DNA from: Chrysochromulina tobinii
Taxonomy: Eukaryota > Haptophyta > Prymnesiales > Chrysochromulinaceae
DNA: 50,099 nucleotides
Assembly: GCA_001275005.1 (NCBI GenBank)
Contig: JWZX01003266.1
Coordinates: forward strand, 1 to 50,099
Reading direction: 5' to 3'
Shown piece by piece: positions 40,104-49,013 of this stretch. Position 1 is the first letter of the stretch. The number at the start of each line of letters is the position of its first letter. Position numbers and translations under genes: made by a program. The notes beneath the pieces were generated by a model, which saw only the letters and a program-made list of their open reading frames with translations, was not told the origin of the DNA and did not search any database.

Positions 40104-43034
40104 ATGCTCCCGCTGAGCGCTTTTCTCCATTGCGGATGCGTGCTCGAGACACCGCTCGAGGGCATCTTCTTCGCGCCAATCGACACGACGGTGCCGCCGA
40201 GGGACGCAGCTAAGCCACGGAAGCCGCAGCCAGCGAAAGATTTATTTCGCGAGCAGCGGCGAGAAGACCTGGTCGCCACTCATGCAGGCATGGCTACCGA
40301 TGCGATGAATCGGTTGATCAACGAGGAGTGGGCAAGGCTCAACGAGGCTGCCAAGGCACCCTTCAAGGCGCAGGCGCAGGCGGACGTCGAGCGCTATAAG
40401 GCGGCCATTCAGCGCTACGAGCCAAGCCTTGAGTACCTGACAGCGCTCACAGCCTACGAGAAGGCCAAGGCCCTCGAAGAGGCGACGTCTGCCGAGGGCA
40501 GCCGAGCGGTGCAAGAGACTAGTGTCACCGCGGTTGCGGCGCGAGCAGCCAAGGAGGACGAGCCGGCACGGGTCGCGAAACCGACTCCCGAGGCTGTCAG
40601 ACAGATCGAGACTAGTGCAACAACGTGTGTTGCCACGAGTGGCGCCGGTGCCAACGGCACCGTAGCCGATCGCGTAGACGCTGCAGGTGGCGCGGTCTCC
40701 GCCGATGGTCCGGAAGGTGCGAGCGAGGGCCCGTCAAGTTCGGGCGCCGCGTTGCCGCCGGTGCCCTCGTCACCATTCGGCGAGCAGCCAGGCTCCCCGG
40801 ACGACTGCTTTGGGCGTCGTCCGCGCTCGTCGCTCTCACGCTCGCGCTCATCGAGCGTGGATTGCAGCGGCCGACGCAGCCCAAGCCGCAGACGTGGTCG
40901 GGATCGCGATCGCGATCGCTTTTCGAGCGCAGCAGAGCGCCTCGACCGACGCGGCCCGAGTCGCAGCCCAAGCCGCAGCCCACGCCGTAGCCGCGGCCGG
41001 GCTCGCAGCCGTAGCCCCCCCTCCTCGTCTGAGCGCCGTTCTGAGCGCGTACGGCGACCACCGGAGGATCGACGGCGCGACGAATCTGACGAATCTCCCG
41101 CCCGGCGTGGTGCCCGTAGCCGAAGCCGTAGCAGTAGGCGAAGCCGCAGCCGACGGCGCTGCCCACGCCGCAGCCGCAGCCGCAGCCGCAGCCGCAGCCG
41201 CAGCCGCAGCCGCGATCGCGCTCCTCGCAGGCGAAGCCGCAGTCCCACTCGAAGTCCCAACGATCGGGCTCGCGGCTCTTGGCGCAGCCGCAGCCACAGC
41301 CGGAGCCGCCGCAGCAGCAGCCCGGCGGATCCTCCACTGTGGCGACTCCGGCAATACGTGGCAACTCCGGCCATCACCTGCGCCATAGGGCTGCTGCAGG
41401 CCACCCCCTCGAAGAAGATGCTGCTGTCGGCACTCTGTGCGAGCTTGTACCAGCAAGGCTTCAAGGGCGAGATCGCGGCGGCGCGCGGGCCCAAGCGACT
41501 CTTTCTCTCGTGCCCGTTGCTCGTGTGCGAGTTTGACGATTGCAAGCAGGGCGGCGAGCTCGTCATCATGCTCCCTGAGGCGGCAGCTGGCAACGCCGCC
41601 GCCGCCGCCGCTGCCGCCGCTGCATCGGGCGCCAAGAGCGCCTCCACCTTCGCCGCCGGTGGGGCGCCTCCTGAAGCAAGTGCGCGTGTCGCGGCTGCTC
41701 CACTGTCGACGAAAGCCAAGGCGACGGTTGGCAACCCGGCGGATGCGAGTGGCGATTCCCACAGGGCTGTGGCGGCTGCGGCGGCGCGCCTGCGGGCTTG
41801 TACGCCGTCGGCGGCGGAGAAGGCTGAGAGGGAAGAGCGGCTCAAGGCCTTTCCATCGCGCACCGTCGAGTGCCGATGTGGTTTGAGAGTCCACATCCCT
41901 CAGGGAAAGCCATCTGCCTCGTGCGCGGGCTGCCGAGCAGTGTGCAGCTCAGATGCTCCCCGTGACGCACCTGAAGCCGCTCCCCGTGGCGCACCTGAAG
42001 CCACCAGAGGATACGTGGCAACTCCGGCCATCACCTGCGCCATAGGGCTGCTGCAGGCCACCCCCTCGAAGAAGATGCTGCTGTCGGCACTCTGTGCGAG
42101 CTTGTACCAGCAAGGCTTCAAGGGCGAGATCGCGGCGGCGCGCGGACCCAAGCGCCTCTTTCTCTCGTGCCCGTTGCTCGTGTGCGAGTTTGACGATTGC
42201 AAGCAGGGCGGCGAGCTCATCATGCTCCCTGAGGCGGCAGCTGGCAACGCCGCCGCCGCCGCCGCTGCCGCCGCTGCATCCGGCGCCAATACCGCCTCCA
42301 CCTTCGCCGCCGGTGGGGCGCCTCCCGAAGCAAGTGCGCGTGTCGCGGCTGCTCCACCCGTGAGCGCGAGCGCGGCTGGCTCGGCTGCTCCCGCCTTGCC
42401 GCCGGTGCCATCGCCTCCTGACACCGTGCCCGAAACGGCGCTGGCTCGCGCACCCCCTTGGGTATACGACCCGACCACCAAGCGGCTTGTGTTCCGAGAG
42501 GGGCTTTGTGGGGCCATCTTCGGGGCGACCAACACGACGCTCGACGAGTGCCTGCAGCGCAACCTCTTTGGACTGCCGCACACGCGCCGCGCGCTCGTCG
42601 CCGCCATCTCAAAGCAGCACGAGACACCGAGCCTGCCACCGCCCGTGCTCTTCCTCTTCAACTTCCAGAAGCGCGAGCTGCACGGTGTCTTCGCCGCGAG
42701 CGGCCCGGCCGGTTTCCCGCTGCACGCGGATGCGTGGGTCAAAGGAAGCTGGTCGACGGAGCTAGGCGGACCCATGGCCAAGCCGCCAAGGGCCACGTCG
42801 AAACACACGACACAGTTCCCCGCGCAGATTCCGGTCGAGCGGCTGCACGTGTTCGCGCCGCTCGCGGAGACCGTCTTTCGCCATGTGATGAAGTACCACT
42901 CGCAGAACAAGTTCGACCTCTCGCTGAGCGCCGAGCAGGTCGAGCAGCTAGTGTGCCTCTTCATCGAGCAGGCGAAATCGCACGGGTACGGGGATTCGCG
43001 CAGTGCACACGCGAAGGCGAGCGGTGCTCCGTGA
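40104..43034 (+). CDS. HMG box - RS domain - duplicated winged-helix-like - DCD domain protein
   Basis: 976 aa from the first ATG (MLPLSAFLHCG); no ATG is found earlier in the open frame. Residues 35-105 (AKPRKPQPAKDLFREQ to YKAAIQRYEP) are an HMG box. About 245-410 is an Arg-Ser region (SRSRSRSRSRSR type) typical of nuclear speckle and splicing proteins. Two near-identical units follow (417-533 and 636-751; ATPSKKMLLSALCASLYQQG to CEFDDCKQGGEL), which look like small winged-helix, possibly LOTUS-like, modules. Between them CRCGLRVHIPQGKPSASCAG forms a zinc-ribbon-like motif. From about 785 to 955 lies a DCD domain: LCGAIFGATNTTLDECLQRN, LFGLPHTRRALV, VLFLFNFQKRELHGVFAASG, TQFPAQIPVERLHVFAPL. 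DCD was first described in plants. A nuclear RNA or chromatin role is likely. Single exon as read. Confidence 0.84.
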   Translation: MLPLSAFLHCGCVLETPLEGIFFAPIDTTVPPRDAAKPRKPQPAKDLFREQRREDLVATHAGMATDAMNRLINEEWARLNEAAKAPFKAQAQADVERYKAAIQRYEPSLEYLTALTAYEKAKALEEATSAEGSRAVQETSVTAVAARAAKEDEPARVAKPTPEAVRQIETSATTCVATSGAGANGTVADRVDAAGGAVSADGPEGASEGPSSSGAALPPVPSSPFGEQPGSPDDCFGRRPRSSLSRSRSSSVDCSGRRSPSRRRGRDRDRDRFSSAAERLDRRGPSRSPSRSPRRSRGRARSRSPPSSSERRSERVRRPPEDRRRDESDESPARRGARSRSRSSRRSRSRRRCPRRSRSRSRSRSRSRSRDRAPRRRSRSPTRSPNDRARGSWRSRSHSRSRRSSSPADPPLWRLRQYVATPAITCAIGLLQATPSKKMLLSALCASLYQQGFKGEIAAARGPKRLFLSCPLLVCEFDDCKQGGELVIMLPEAAAGNAAAAAAAAAASGAKSASTFAAGGAPPEASARVAAAPLSTKAKATVGNPADASGDSHRAVAAAAARLRACTPSAAEKAEREERLKAFPSRTVECRCGLRVHIPQGKPSASCAGCRAVCSSDAPRDAPEAAPRGAPEATRGYVATPAITCAIGLLQATPSKKMLLSALCASLYQQGFKGEIAAARGPKRLFLSCPLLVCEFDDCKQGGELIMLPEAAAGNAAAAAAAAAASGANTASTFAAGGAPPEASARVAAAPPVSASAAGSAAPALPPVPSPPDTVPETALARAPPWVYDPTTKRLVFREGLCGAIFGATNTTLDECLQRNLFGLPHTRRALVAAISKQHETPSLPPPVLFLFNFQKRELHGVFAASGPAGFPLHADAWVKGSWSTELGGPMAKPPRATSKHTTQFPAQIPVERLHVFAPLAETVFRHVMKYHSQNKFDLSLSAEQVEQLVCLFIEQAKSHGYGDSRSAHAKASGAP
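41153..41220 (+). repeat. ccgcag hexanucleotide tract coding for Arg-Ser repeats
   Basis: Tandem cagccg units in the RS region of the HMG-DCD gene. Confidence 0.9.
41355..41702 (+). repeat. 345-348-bp direct repeat inside the HMG-DCD gene, copy 1
   Basis: Nearly identical to 42012-42356, differing by one 3-base indel (gtc after gagctc) and a few substitutions. Codes for the winged-helix-like module and a poly-Ala tract. Confidence 0.92.
42012..42356 (+). repeat. 345-348-bp direct repeat inside the HMG-DCD gene, copy 2
   Basis: Second copy of 41355-41702. The unit between the copies (41703-42011) is unique. Confidence 0.92.
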
Positions 43035-43097
43035 ACGTCATAAACGTCAAGCCTGTGTCGTGTAAGAATCACCTACCTTGCCCTCTGAAGTGTGTGT

Positions 43098-43113
43098 CCG
43101 GGGCTCCCCCCGG
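43098..43113 (+). other. GC-rich short hairpin 3' of the HMG-DCD gene
   Basis: Arms ccgggg and ccccgg with a 4-base loop, 64 bp past the stop. Confidence 0.5.
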
Positions 43114-43266
43114 TGTCTTACCGCGTCTAGCCGAGATGACTCATCCGAATGTGTCGCGTGGACGAAGACCCTCTGCACCTTTGTGACGGGCGACTTCCTG
43201 GAAACTTGCTAACTTCCTCAACTTGTTAGTTTCGCAAATTTCGACCTCGCGCCTCGCGCGGTGTCG

Positions 43267-45249
43267 ATGGAATTCGTGCCGCCGCCCGCGTCGACATGGC
43301 TGACGTGCACAGAATTGGCCGCAGTCACGAATGCTCTCACGACGAGTATTGGCAAGTGCGCCGCCCCATGGAGCAGCAGCCAGGAATCTGCCGATCTCAC
43401 CGAGCACGAAACGCTCATGTCCATGCCACTCACGGTGGTGATCTTCGGTGCCACGGGCGATCTCGCAAAGAAGAAGCTGTTCCCAGCGCTCTACCAGCTT
43501 TGCCTTCACAAGCATCTACCTCGCTCGCTTGATATCGTTGGGTATGGTCGCAGCGACGTCAATCTGCCTGAATTCATCAACAAGCAGTGTGCTGGGATCA
43601 AAGAGGATCCCCAATATGCGAAGCACCTGTTCACCTCGCGGATTCGCTTCCACGCCGGCGGATATGACGAGGACGAGTCGTACGCACGCCTCGCGGCGTC
43701 GATTTGCGAGTACGAGGCGACGCAGCCTGCTGCGAATGGAATCGGCAACCGGCTCTACTTTCTGAGCGTGCCGCCTTCTGTGTTTGGCGCGGTGGTGGAC
43801 GCAGTCTCCAAGCACGGCCGCGCGCCCGCGGGCGGCTTCACGCGGCTTATGATCGAGAAGCCTTTTGGCCGTGACTCGGGCACGTTTGCTGAGCTCAATC
43901 AGTTGACGAGCTCGTGCTTCCGCGAGAGCCAGCTCTTCCGGTTAGATCACTACCTTGGCAAAGAGGTCATCCTCAACATACCGACGCTGCGATGGGCCAA
44001 CCAAATCTTCGAGCCGGTCTGGAGTCGGCAGTACATCGAGAGCGTGCAGCTCACGTTCAAGGAGGATCTTGGCACGGCTGGGCGCGGCGGCTACTTCGAC
44101 AGTGTCGGCATCATCCGCGACATTATCCAAAACCACCTCCTTCAAGCGTTCATGTGGCTAGCGATGGAGCCACCGACAGCGATGTCGGCTGCCGAGATCG
44201 TTAAGGCAAAGGTCAGCCTCCTTCGCTCCGTCAGCACCCTATACCTTGGTGATGGCGACGGCGGCGGTGGCTTCGGGAGCGTCTTCCTGGGCCAGTACAG
44301 CCGCCATGGCGACGAGCCAGGATATCTGGACGACAAGACGGTCCCGGCGGGCTCGACGTGCCCTACGTTTGCGGCGTGCGTCCTCGAAGTGAACACGGCG
44401 CGCTGGCGAGGCGTCCCTTTTCTCTTCACCGCCGGCAAGGGCATGGACGAGCGCGTCTGCGAGCTCCGCGTGCGCTTCAAGCCGCAACCGCACAACGCGA
44501 TGATGGGCATCGTCGGCCACCAGAACGAGCTCGTGATGCGTATCCAGCCAGATGAGGCCCTGTACATCATCTCTGTGGCCAAGGAGCCTGGCATCACTGC
44601 CGAACAGGTGCGCAAGCCCGTCGTGATGGACATGTCATACGCGCAGCAGTTTACTGGCGCGTACCTGGGCGACGCGTACGAGCGCATGTTCCTCAACTGC
44701 GCGCGCGGCGACCAGTCCCTTTTCGTCTCCGAAGCCGAGCTCTTCGAGGCGTGGAGGATCTTCACGCCCCTCCTTCACGAGATCGACGAGCGCAGGCCGC
44801 AGCCAGTGCGCCACCCGTTCGGTTTGTATCCGCGAGGGTACCACGAGTGGGTGGCCGCGCGTGGCGTGACGATCCGCGAGACATGGAACGAGTTCATCGC
44901 GCTCCACGGCGATCGTGTCGATGAGATGAGGCAGGTGTTCAACGAGCTCGACAAGGATAAGAGTGGGACGCTCGACTTTTCTGAGCTGACTGCGCTCGCC
45001 AAACGCTTTTACGATGGCCGAGAGCCAACACTGAAGCGGATACGCGCCATCTTCGATGAGTTGGGCACCGGTGGGGAGCATAGAGAGCACCGCTTTGATG
45101 CGTCGGAGGACGCGGGGCGCAGAGGGCAGATCACATTCGAGCAGATGCTCGCGAGCGCGCAGCGGATGCAGCGCGCCTTCGAGGTCGAGCTCGACGACCA
45201 CCGCCCCTACAATTTGGAAAACCAAAAGTCGGATCGCGTAATGAAGTAA
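43267..45249 (+). CDS. Glucose-6-phosphate 1-dehydrogenase with C-terminal EF-hand
   Basis: First enzyme of the oxidative pentose phosphate pathway: glucose-6-phosphate plus NADP+ to 6-phosphogluconolactone. ATG 43267 (MEFVPPPAS); another in-frame ATG at about 43420 (MSMPLTVVIFG) is close to the usual start. NADP site VVIFGATGDLAKKKLFPALY near residue 60; substrate/catalytic RLDHYLGKE with His at residue 228; IEKPFGRD; GYFDSVGIIRDIIQNHLLQ; GLYPRGYHEWVAARG closes the enzyme near 545. No break in frame: the chain runs on to an EF-hand, VFNELDKDKSGTLDFSELTA (Ca loop DKDKSGTLDFSE at about 562), then a degenerate second hand ending QITFEQMLASAQRM. Total 660 aa against about 515 for the family. The extension suggests direct Ca control. 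No plastid leader is seen, so cytosolic is likely. Confidence 0.95.
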   Translation: MEFVPPPASTWLTCTELAAVTNALTTSIGKCAAPWSSSQESADLTEHETLMSMPLTVVIFGATGDLAKKKLFPALYQLCLHKHLPRSLDIVGYGRSDVNLPEFINKQCAGIKEDPQYAKHLFTSRIRFHAGGYDEDESYARLAASICEYEATQPAANGIGNRLYFLSVPPSVFGAVVDAVSKHGRAPAGGFTRLMIEKPFGRDSGTFAELNQLTSSCFRESQLFRLDHYLGKEVILNIPTLRWANQIFEPVWSRQYIESVQLTFKEDLGTAGRGGYFDSVGIIRDIIQNHLLQAFMWLAMEPPTAMSAAEIVKAKVSLLRSVSTLYLGDGDGGGGFGSVFLGQYSRHGDEPGYLDDKTVPAGSTCPTFAACVLEVNTARWRGVPFLFTAGKGMDERVCELRVRFKPQPHNAMMGIVGHQNELVMRIQPDEALYIISVAKEPGITAEQVRKPVVMDMSYAQQFTGAYLGDAYERMFLNCARGDQSLFVSEAELFEAWRIFTPLLHEIDERRPQPVRHPFGLYPRGYHEWVAARGVTIRETWNEFIALHGDRVDEMRQVFNELDKDKSGTLDFSELTALAKRFYDGREPTLKRIRAIFDELGTGGEHREHRFDASEDAGRRGQITFEQMLASAQRMQRAFEVELDDHRPYNLENQKSDRVMK

Positions 45250-45382
45250 GAGGGCGGTAAGGGACGATCCGTCATGCCTTCACACCGCGCCGTGTTGGTA
45301 GAATGTTTGAGAGATTGCTCGGAAGGTGCGCGATCTCCGAAAGAATCTCAAGCCCGCGTTACTTTCGGCATAGGTTCCTATT

Positions 45383-45946
45383 ATGATGCTGGCAGCCTCC
45401 GCCGTGCTGTGCTCCGCCTTTATGCTACCGACGCCTGTGCCGGCGCCGGAGACACATTCCATCGCCCGTAGCGGTATCTCGCCGCAGATGCTCGACATGG
45501 ACACGATCGGTGGCATCGCCATCGCGCTCGGCGGCGTGGGCGGCGGCATCGCCCTGATCGCGCTGACCGAGAAAGCCGGACAGCGCAACGAGGAGGCAGC
45601 GAATGAGCAGCCCTGCGTCGTTTGCAAAGGTGCACGGGTCGTCACCTGCCCGGTATGCCAGGGCACGGGCCGTGACCAGTATGCCGACCTCGTGAAGGGT
45701 GTCCGGGAAGCGGCGGGGGAGGTTGGTGAGAAGACCACTGTGATCACGGTGGACGATTGGGAGGACGGGCCCAAACAGGTGGAGCTGTTCAAGGAGATCC
45801 TCTCCAAGTACCCGGTCAAGTACTCTGGCTCGGGCACGTGCATCAACTGCGACGGCCGTGGCGTTATAGTGTGCGACAACTGCCAGGGCAGTGGCCTCCA
45901 GCCGCGTTTCCTTGAGCGCTACTCACCCGACGACTTCATGGACTAA
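45383..45946 (+). CDS. DnaJ-type zinc-cluster protein, probably plastid targeted
   Basis: 187 aa. ATG 45383 with a hydrophobic leader (MMLAASAVLCSAFMLP) and a likely membrane or thylakoid segment IGGIAIALGGVGGGIALIAL. Two CxxCxGxG-type pairs: CVVCKGARVVTC to CPVCQGTG and CINCDGRGVIVC to CDNCQGSG, the DnaJ Cys-rich fold without a J domain, as in plastid chaperones of the BSD2/PSA2 kind. The insert between the two pairs (about 75 residues, VREAAGEVGEKTTVITVDDW) is longer than usual. It lies 133 bp downstream of the G6PD gene on the same strand. Confidence 0.8.
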   Translation: MMLAASAVLCSAFMLPTPVPAPETHSIARSGISPQMLDMDTIGGIAIALGGVGGGIALIALTEKAGQRNEEAANEQPCVVCKGARVVTCPVCQGTGRDQYADLVKGVREAAGEVGEKTTVITVDDWEDGPKQVELFKEILSKYPVKYSGSGTCINCDGRGVIVCDNCQGSGLQPRFLERYSPDDFMD

Positions 45947-46466
45947 GCGCGCAAGCCCGAGGCACGCTGCTGTCACACTCGGCGTGTGGTTCCAGTACTC
46001 ACCGCACGGGCATGCACAGGGTCGCCCGCGGTGCCAATGCTCGATGTGCGATAAGCACGGCCGGCAACCTGTGGCCGAGTCGGGCTCGCTGATTACGGTC
46101 TTACAGTCCGCTCGAGCGCGTATGTCTCTCTATCGGAGCCTGTCGTGTTCGAGCAATTCAGGGCAAATTCCATGGTGCATGTGTATTTTGTTCTAAGCGC
46201 ATGTGATACATGAAATGGAAGATGCCGCGTAGCTCGACGCGTTAGCAAACGAAAGCAAACGTGATCCGGACCCGCCCCGGGGGGCGGCCGGGGCGGCGCG
46301 GCCGCGCGCTCGGCGCCGCCGCCGGTTCGCCGTTCGGGGCTTCGGGCGCCGCGTGAGTCGGTCTGAGTACTGAGATATTAACAGCGGATACGCCGATCGA
46401 AAGTTCTAAAGTAACGCAACGACATGTCCACGCGATCTTCGTGCCTGCGTTTTGGCGCGATTCTGC
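45947..46466. other. Intergenic between convergent genes
   Basis: Includes a very GC-rich block at about 46266-46340. No gene recognised. Confidence 0.5.
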
Positions 46467-48650
46467 CTAAAATTCCTCATCGTCCGAACAAGACGCCGAG
46501 TGCGAGTCCCCCAGAGAGTAATGCTGATGCTCGACCTGCTCGTCGAGCTCAACATCCTCATCCGACGAGCACTCAAGGTCAAGCCGCAGGTCGATGACCG
46601 TCACGCCGGCGGCGCGCGCGTTACCCGGCGGCCTGCTAGCGTGCGCTCCTCGCGCAGAGCTGTCTGGCGATGTGACCCATCCGGAAGCCGGTGGCGGCGG
46701 CGGCGGCGCGAAGGGCGAGGTTGCTGTGCCGTGCCAATCGGGAGCCGGTGGTGGCGGCGGCGGCGTGGAGGGCGAGTTTGCTGTGCCGTGCCGATCGGGA
46801 GCCCGGCATAAATCCCATGGCGAGCTGGGTAGCTGCCGTTGAGGCGAGGCCGATGTCGCCGCCCGGGGATGCGTCGGCACGGCTACGGCTCGCCCATCGT
46901 CCACCATCCTGGGTAGCGCCGTGTCCGCTTCGGTCGTGCGCGCATGCAGCAGCAACCCGATGTTTCGAGCCTTATCCTTCAGGTCCCCCGCCGTGCGGTG
47001 TATGTGGAAGACGCCGCGGCCCTCCTCTAGGATCTCCTTCCACCGATAGCGCTCTCCGCGCTGCTTGGCCATCGCAAAGCCCTTTTCATGCCACAGCCGG
47101 CACAGCAGCGCCTCTTCCTCACCTGTGAAGGCCAAGCGTGTCTTGATGGGGCCGCCCCGTACGCCGGCCTGTGCGCCGGCCAGTGCTGCACCGGCCACTG
47201 CTGCTGCCGGCGAAGCCGCCACTTTCGCCACTCTTGAGTCCACCGCTATTGCCGCCGCTGAGCCCGGCGTGCCTGCGAGCGTCGTCAGCGCAGCGGGCGT
47301 CGTCGGCGCAGCGGGCGTCGTCGGCGCTCGCTGCTCTTGCAACGGCGGCGGCGTCGCAGGGTTGACACCGCTGCCGATGCTGGAGCGCCGGCGCGCCGCT
47401 CGCTGCAGCACGGCCACAGCGGCGGCATCGGCCACGCGCCGCTCGCGCGTGCTCTCGAGGAGCGAGGCGACGTGGTGATCCGTGGCCAGCTGCGCATGGT
47501 GTCGATGCAGCAGCGCCGCCAGCTCGTCCGCGCCGAGCGTCACGACCGTCCGTTCGGGCAGGTGGCGCGCCGCCTGCAGAGCCTGACTCGTAAAGGCCGC
47601 GTTCGTCACAAAATGGCCGGTCTGGCAGCCCGCGAGGGCCATCGCGCCGATGAACTCGCTCATCTCACCGAAGGACACGTTCGCCTTGCCGCGCCCTTTG
47701 GACTTGCATTGGATCACCTCGAGTGTGTCGTCGGCTCGGTAGGCGCGCACGTCGATACCGCGATCACCCGGTCCGGAGTTGCGTGGTGGGACGAGGTAGC
47801 CCATCACCTGGAAGAGGCGGCGCGTGAGCTCCTCGAGCGCAGTGCCTGATGCGTCAGCGCGCGTCGCATCGAGCACCGCACGCGCAAACTCGACCGCTTG
47901 CAGCGCGCCCGCGGCCGATGCCCAATCGCCGCCGCCACCGCCGCTGTTCGCGGTCACCTCTGGGATCGTTCTCGCTGGCGACGCGCTGCACGCCACGATT
48001 GCCGGCTCTGCGCTTGCGCTTCTGCCCTGAATAATATTGCTCGCATCAGCCAGCGGCGGTCCCTCGCGCGTGCACCGAGCCGAGATGGCGGCCAGCCGCT
48101 CGTCGCGTTCCGCAAGCTTGTGGCGCAAGTGCTCGTTGGCGGTGGCGCGGCGCTCGCCATCAACACGTGCAGCCTGCAGCGCCTCTCGGAGCGAGCGCAC
48201 CTCGTTGCGTTCGGCCTGTAGCTCGCTGTCTTTGTCCTGCAGCGCACAGATCGCCCGCTCAAACGCCGCCTCCTGATCTCTCAGCTTCTCTCGACACTCC
48301 TCCACACCCTCCTCCGCCTTCTTCCGATCGCGCTGGGACGCGCCGAGTTGATCGAGCGCATCTTTTAACGCAGCGTCACGACGCGCCACGCGTCGTGTGA
48401 GGCGCGCAGATTCCTCGCGGCTCTTGTTGAGCGCAGACTGGAGTGACTCTGAGGCGGCCTCTGCGCGGCTGAGTTGCAGCTTCACAGCGTTGCAGGCCTC
48501 GCTGGCGTCGGCGAGCGCGCAGGCGAGCGAGGCGACGCGAGCCTCGAGATCGGCATTAGTCTCTCGAGTAGAATTCGATTCGGCACGCGCCGCTTCGACG
48601 GCGTCCGCGAGGCGCGCCCATACAGAGTGCGGCGGCTCGAGAAGCGCCAT
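46467..48650 (-). CDS. Coiled coil - Mrr-type PD-(D/E)xK nuclease - telobox Myb protein
   Basis: 727 aa from ATG 48650 (MALLEPPHSVWARLADAVE). Residues 10-195 are a long coiled coil. About 268-375 is a type IV restriction-endonuclease-like (Mrr_cat) domain: LEELTRRLFQVMGYLV, then GDRGIDVRAYRADD with the acidic metal ligand, VIQCKSKGRGK with the QxK motif near residue 314, and GHFVTNAAFTSQALQAA; these are the expected catalytic positions, so it may be active. About 501-563 (TRLAFTGEEEALLCRLW to RWKEILEEGRGVFHIHR, then AGDLKDKARNI) is a Myb/SANT domain with a telobox-like third helix (consensus VDLKDKWRN), as in telomere-repeat binding proteins. Then Pro-rich repeats (STPPPPPPAPDWHGTATS) and an acidic tail. 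Single exon. A DNA-targeted nuclease is inferred; telomere binding is untested. Confidence 0.85.
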   Translation of the reverse strand: MALLEPPHSVWARLADAVEAARAESNSTRETNADLEARVASLACALADASEACNAVKLQLSRAEAASESLQSALNKSREESARLTRRVARRDAALKDALDQLGASQRDRKKAEEGVEECREKLRDQEAAFERAICALQDKDSELQAERNEVRSLREALQAARVDGERRATANEHLRHKLAERDERLAAISARCTREGPPLADASNIIQGRSASAEPAIVACSASPARTIPEVTANSGGGGGDWASAAGALQAVEFARAVLDATRADASGTALEELTRRLFQVMGYLVPPRNSGPGDRGIDVRAYRADDTLEVIQCKSKGRGKANVSFGEMSEFIGAMALAGCQTGHFVTNAAFTSQALQAARHLPERTVVTLGADELAALLHRHHAQLATDHHVASLLESTRERRVADAAAVAVLQRAARRRSSIGSGVNPATPPPLQEQRAPTTPAAPTTPAALTTLAGTPGSAAAIAVDSRVAKVAASPAAAVAGAALAGAQAGVRGGPIKTRLAFTGEEEALLCRLWHEKGFAMAKQRGERYRWKEILEEGRGVFHIHRTAGDLKDKARNIGLLLHARTTEADTALPRMVDDGRAVAVPTHPRAATSASPQRQLPSSPWDLCRAPDRHGTANSPSTPPPPPPAPDWHGTATSPFAPPPPPPASGWVTSPDSSARGAHASRPPGNARAAGVTVIDLRLDLECSSDEDVELDEQVEHQHYSLGDSHSASCSDDEEF

Positions 48651-49013
48651 CGAAGTGGATGGACTCAAATTTGGAGCGGGAACATTGTATGCGTGAAAAC
48701 GAGCCGTGAAAAAGGTCCCGATATCCAAATCAGTTTCTTTACTCGGGTACACATTTATACACACACAAGACCTCGACATGTGCTTCTTCATGCAGTCGCA
48801 ATAACAGACCGTTGATACGCTTCTTCTCCAGGCACGCGCTCCTCCACTACAGTAGCCCCCTTGCAGATCCTGTTCCTCTGAATGAGTCTCCAGTCGTCTC
48901 GCTCTCACATGGTGCGCGCCCCGTTTTCCGTGCGGCGGCGCTTTCGCTCTGCGCCCTAGTCGTTGGCGCGCGAGCGTCCTTCAGCGTGCCGCCAAGACGC
49001 CTCCACCCGCTGC
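48651..49013. other. Intergenic, upstream of the Mrr-telobox gene
   Basis: Contains one copy of the 56-bp shared module. Nothing else recognised. Confidence 0.55.
48740..48795 (-). promoter_or_regulatory. Shared 56-bp TATA-containing module, copy 1
   Basis: Identical to 50044-50099. On the minus strand it contains gtgtgtataaatgtgtac, with TATAAA at 48759-48754, about 105 bp before the start codon of the Mrr-telobox gene. Confidence 0.65.

Noticed and set aside
40454-43072. Two large antisense frames (480 and 390 codons) under the HMG-DCD gene
   Set aside because: They arise from the RS and Ala repeats; the + strand has HMG and DCD domains.
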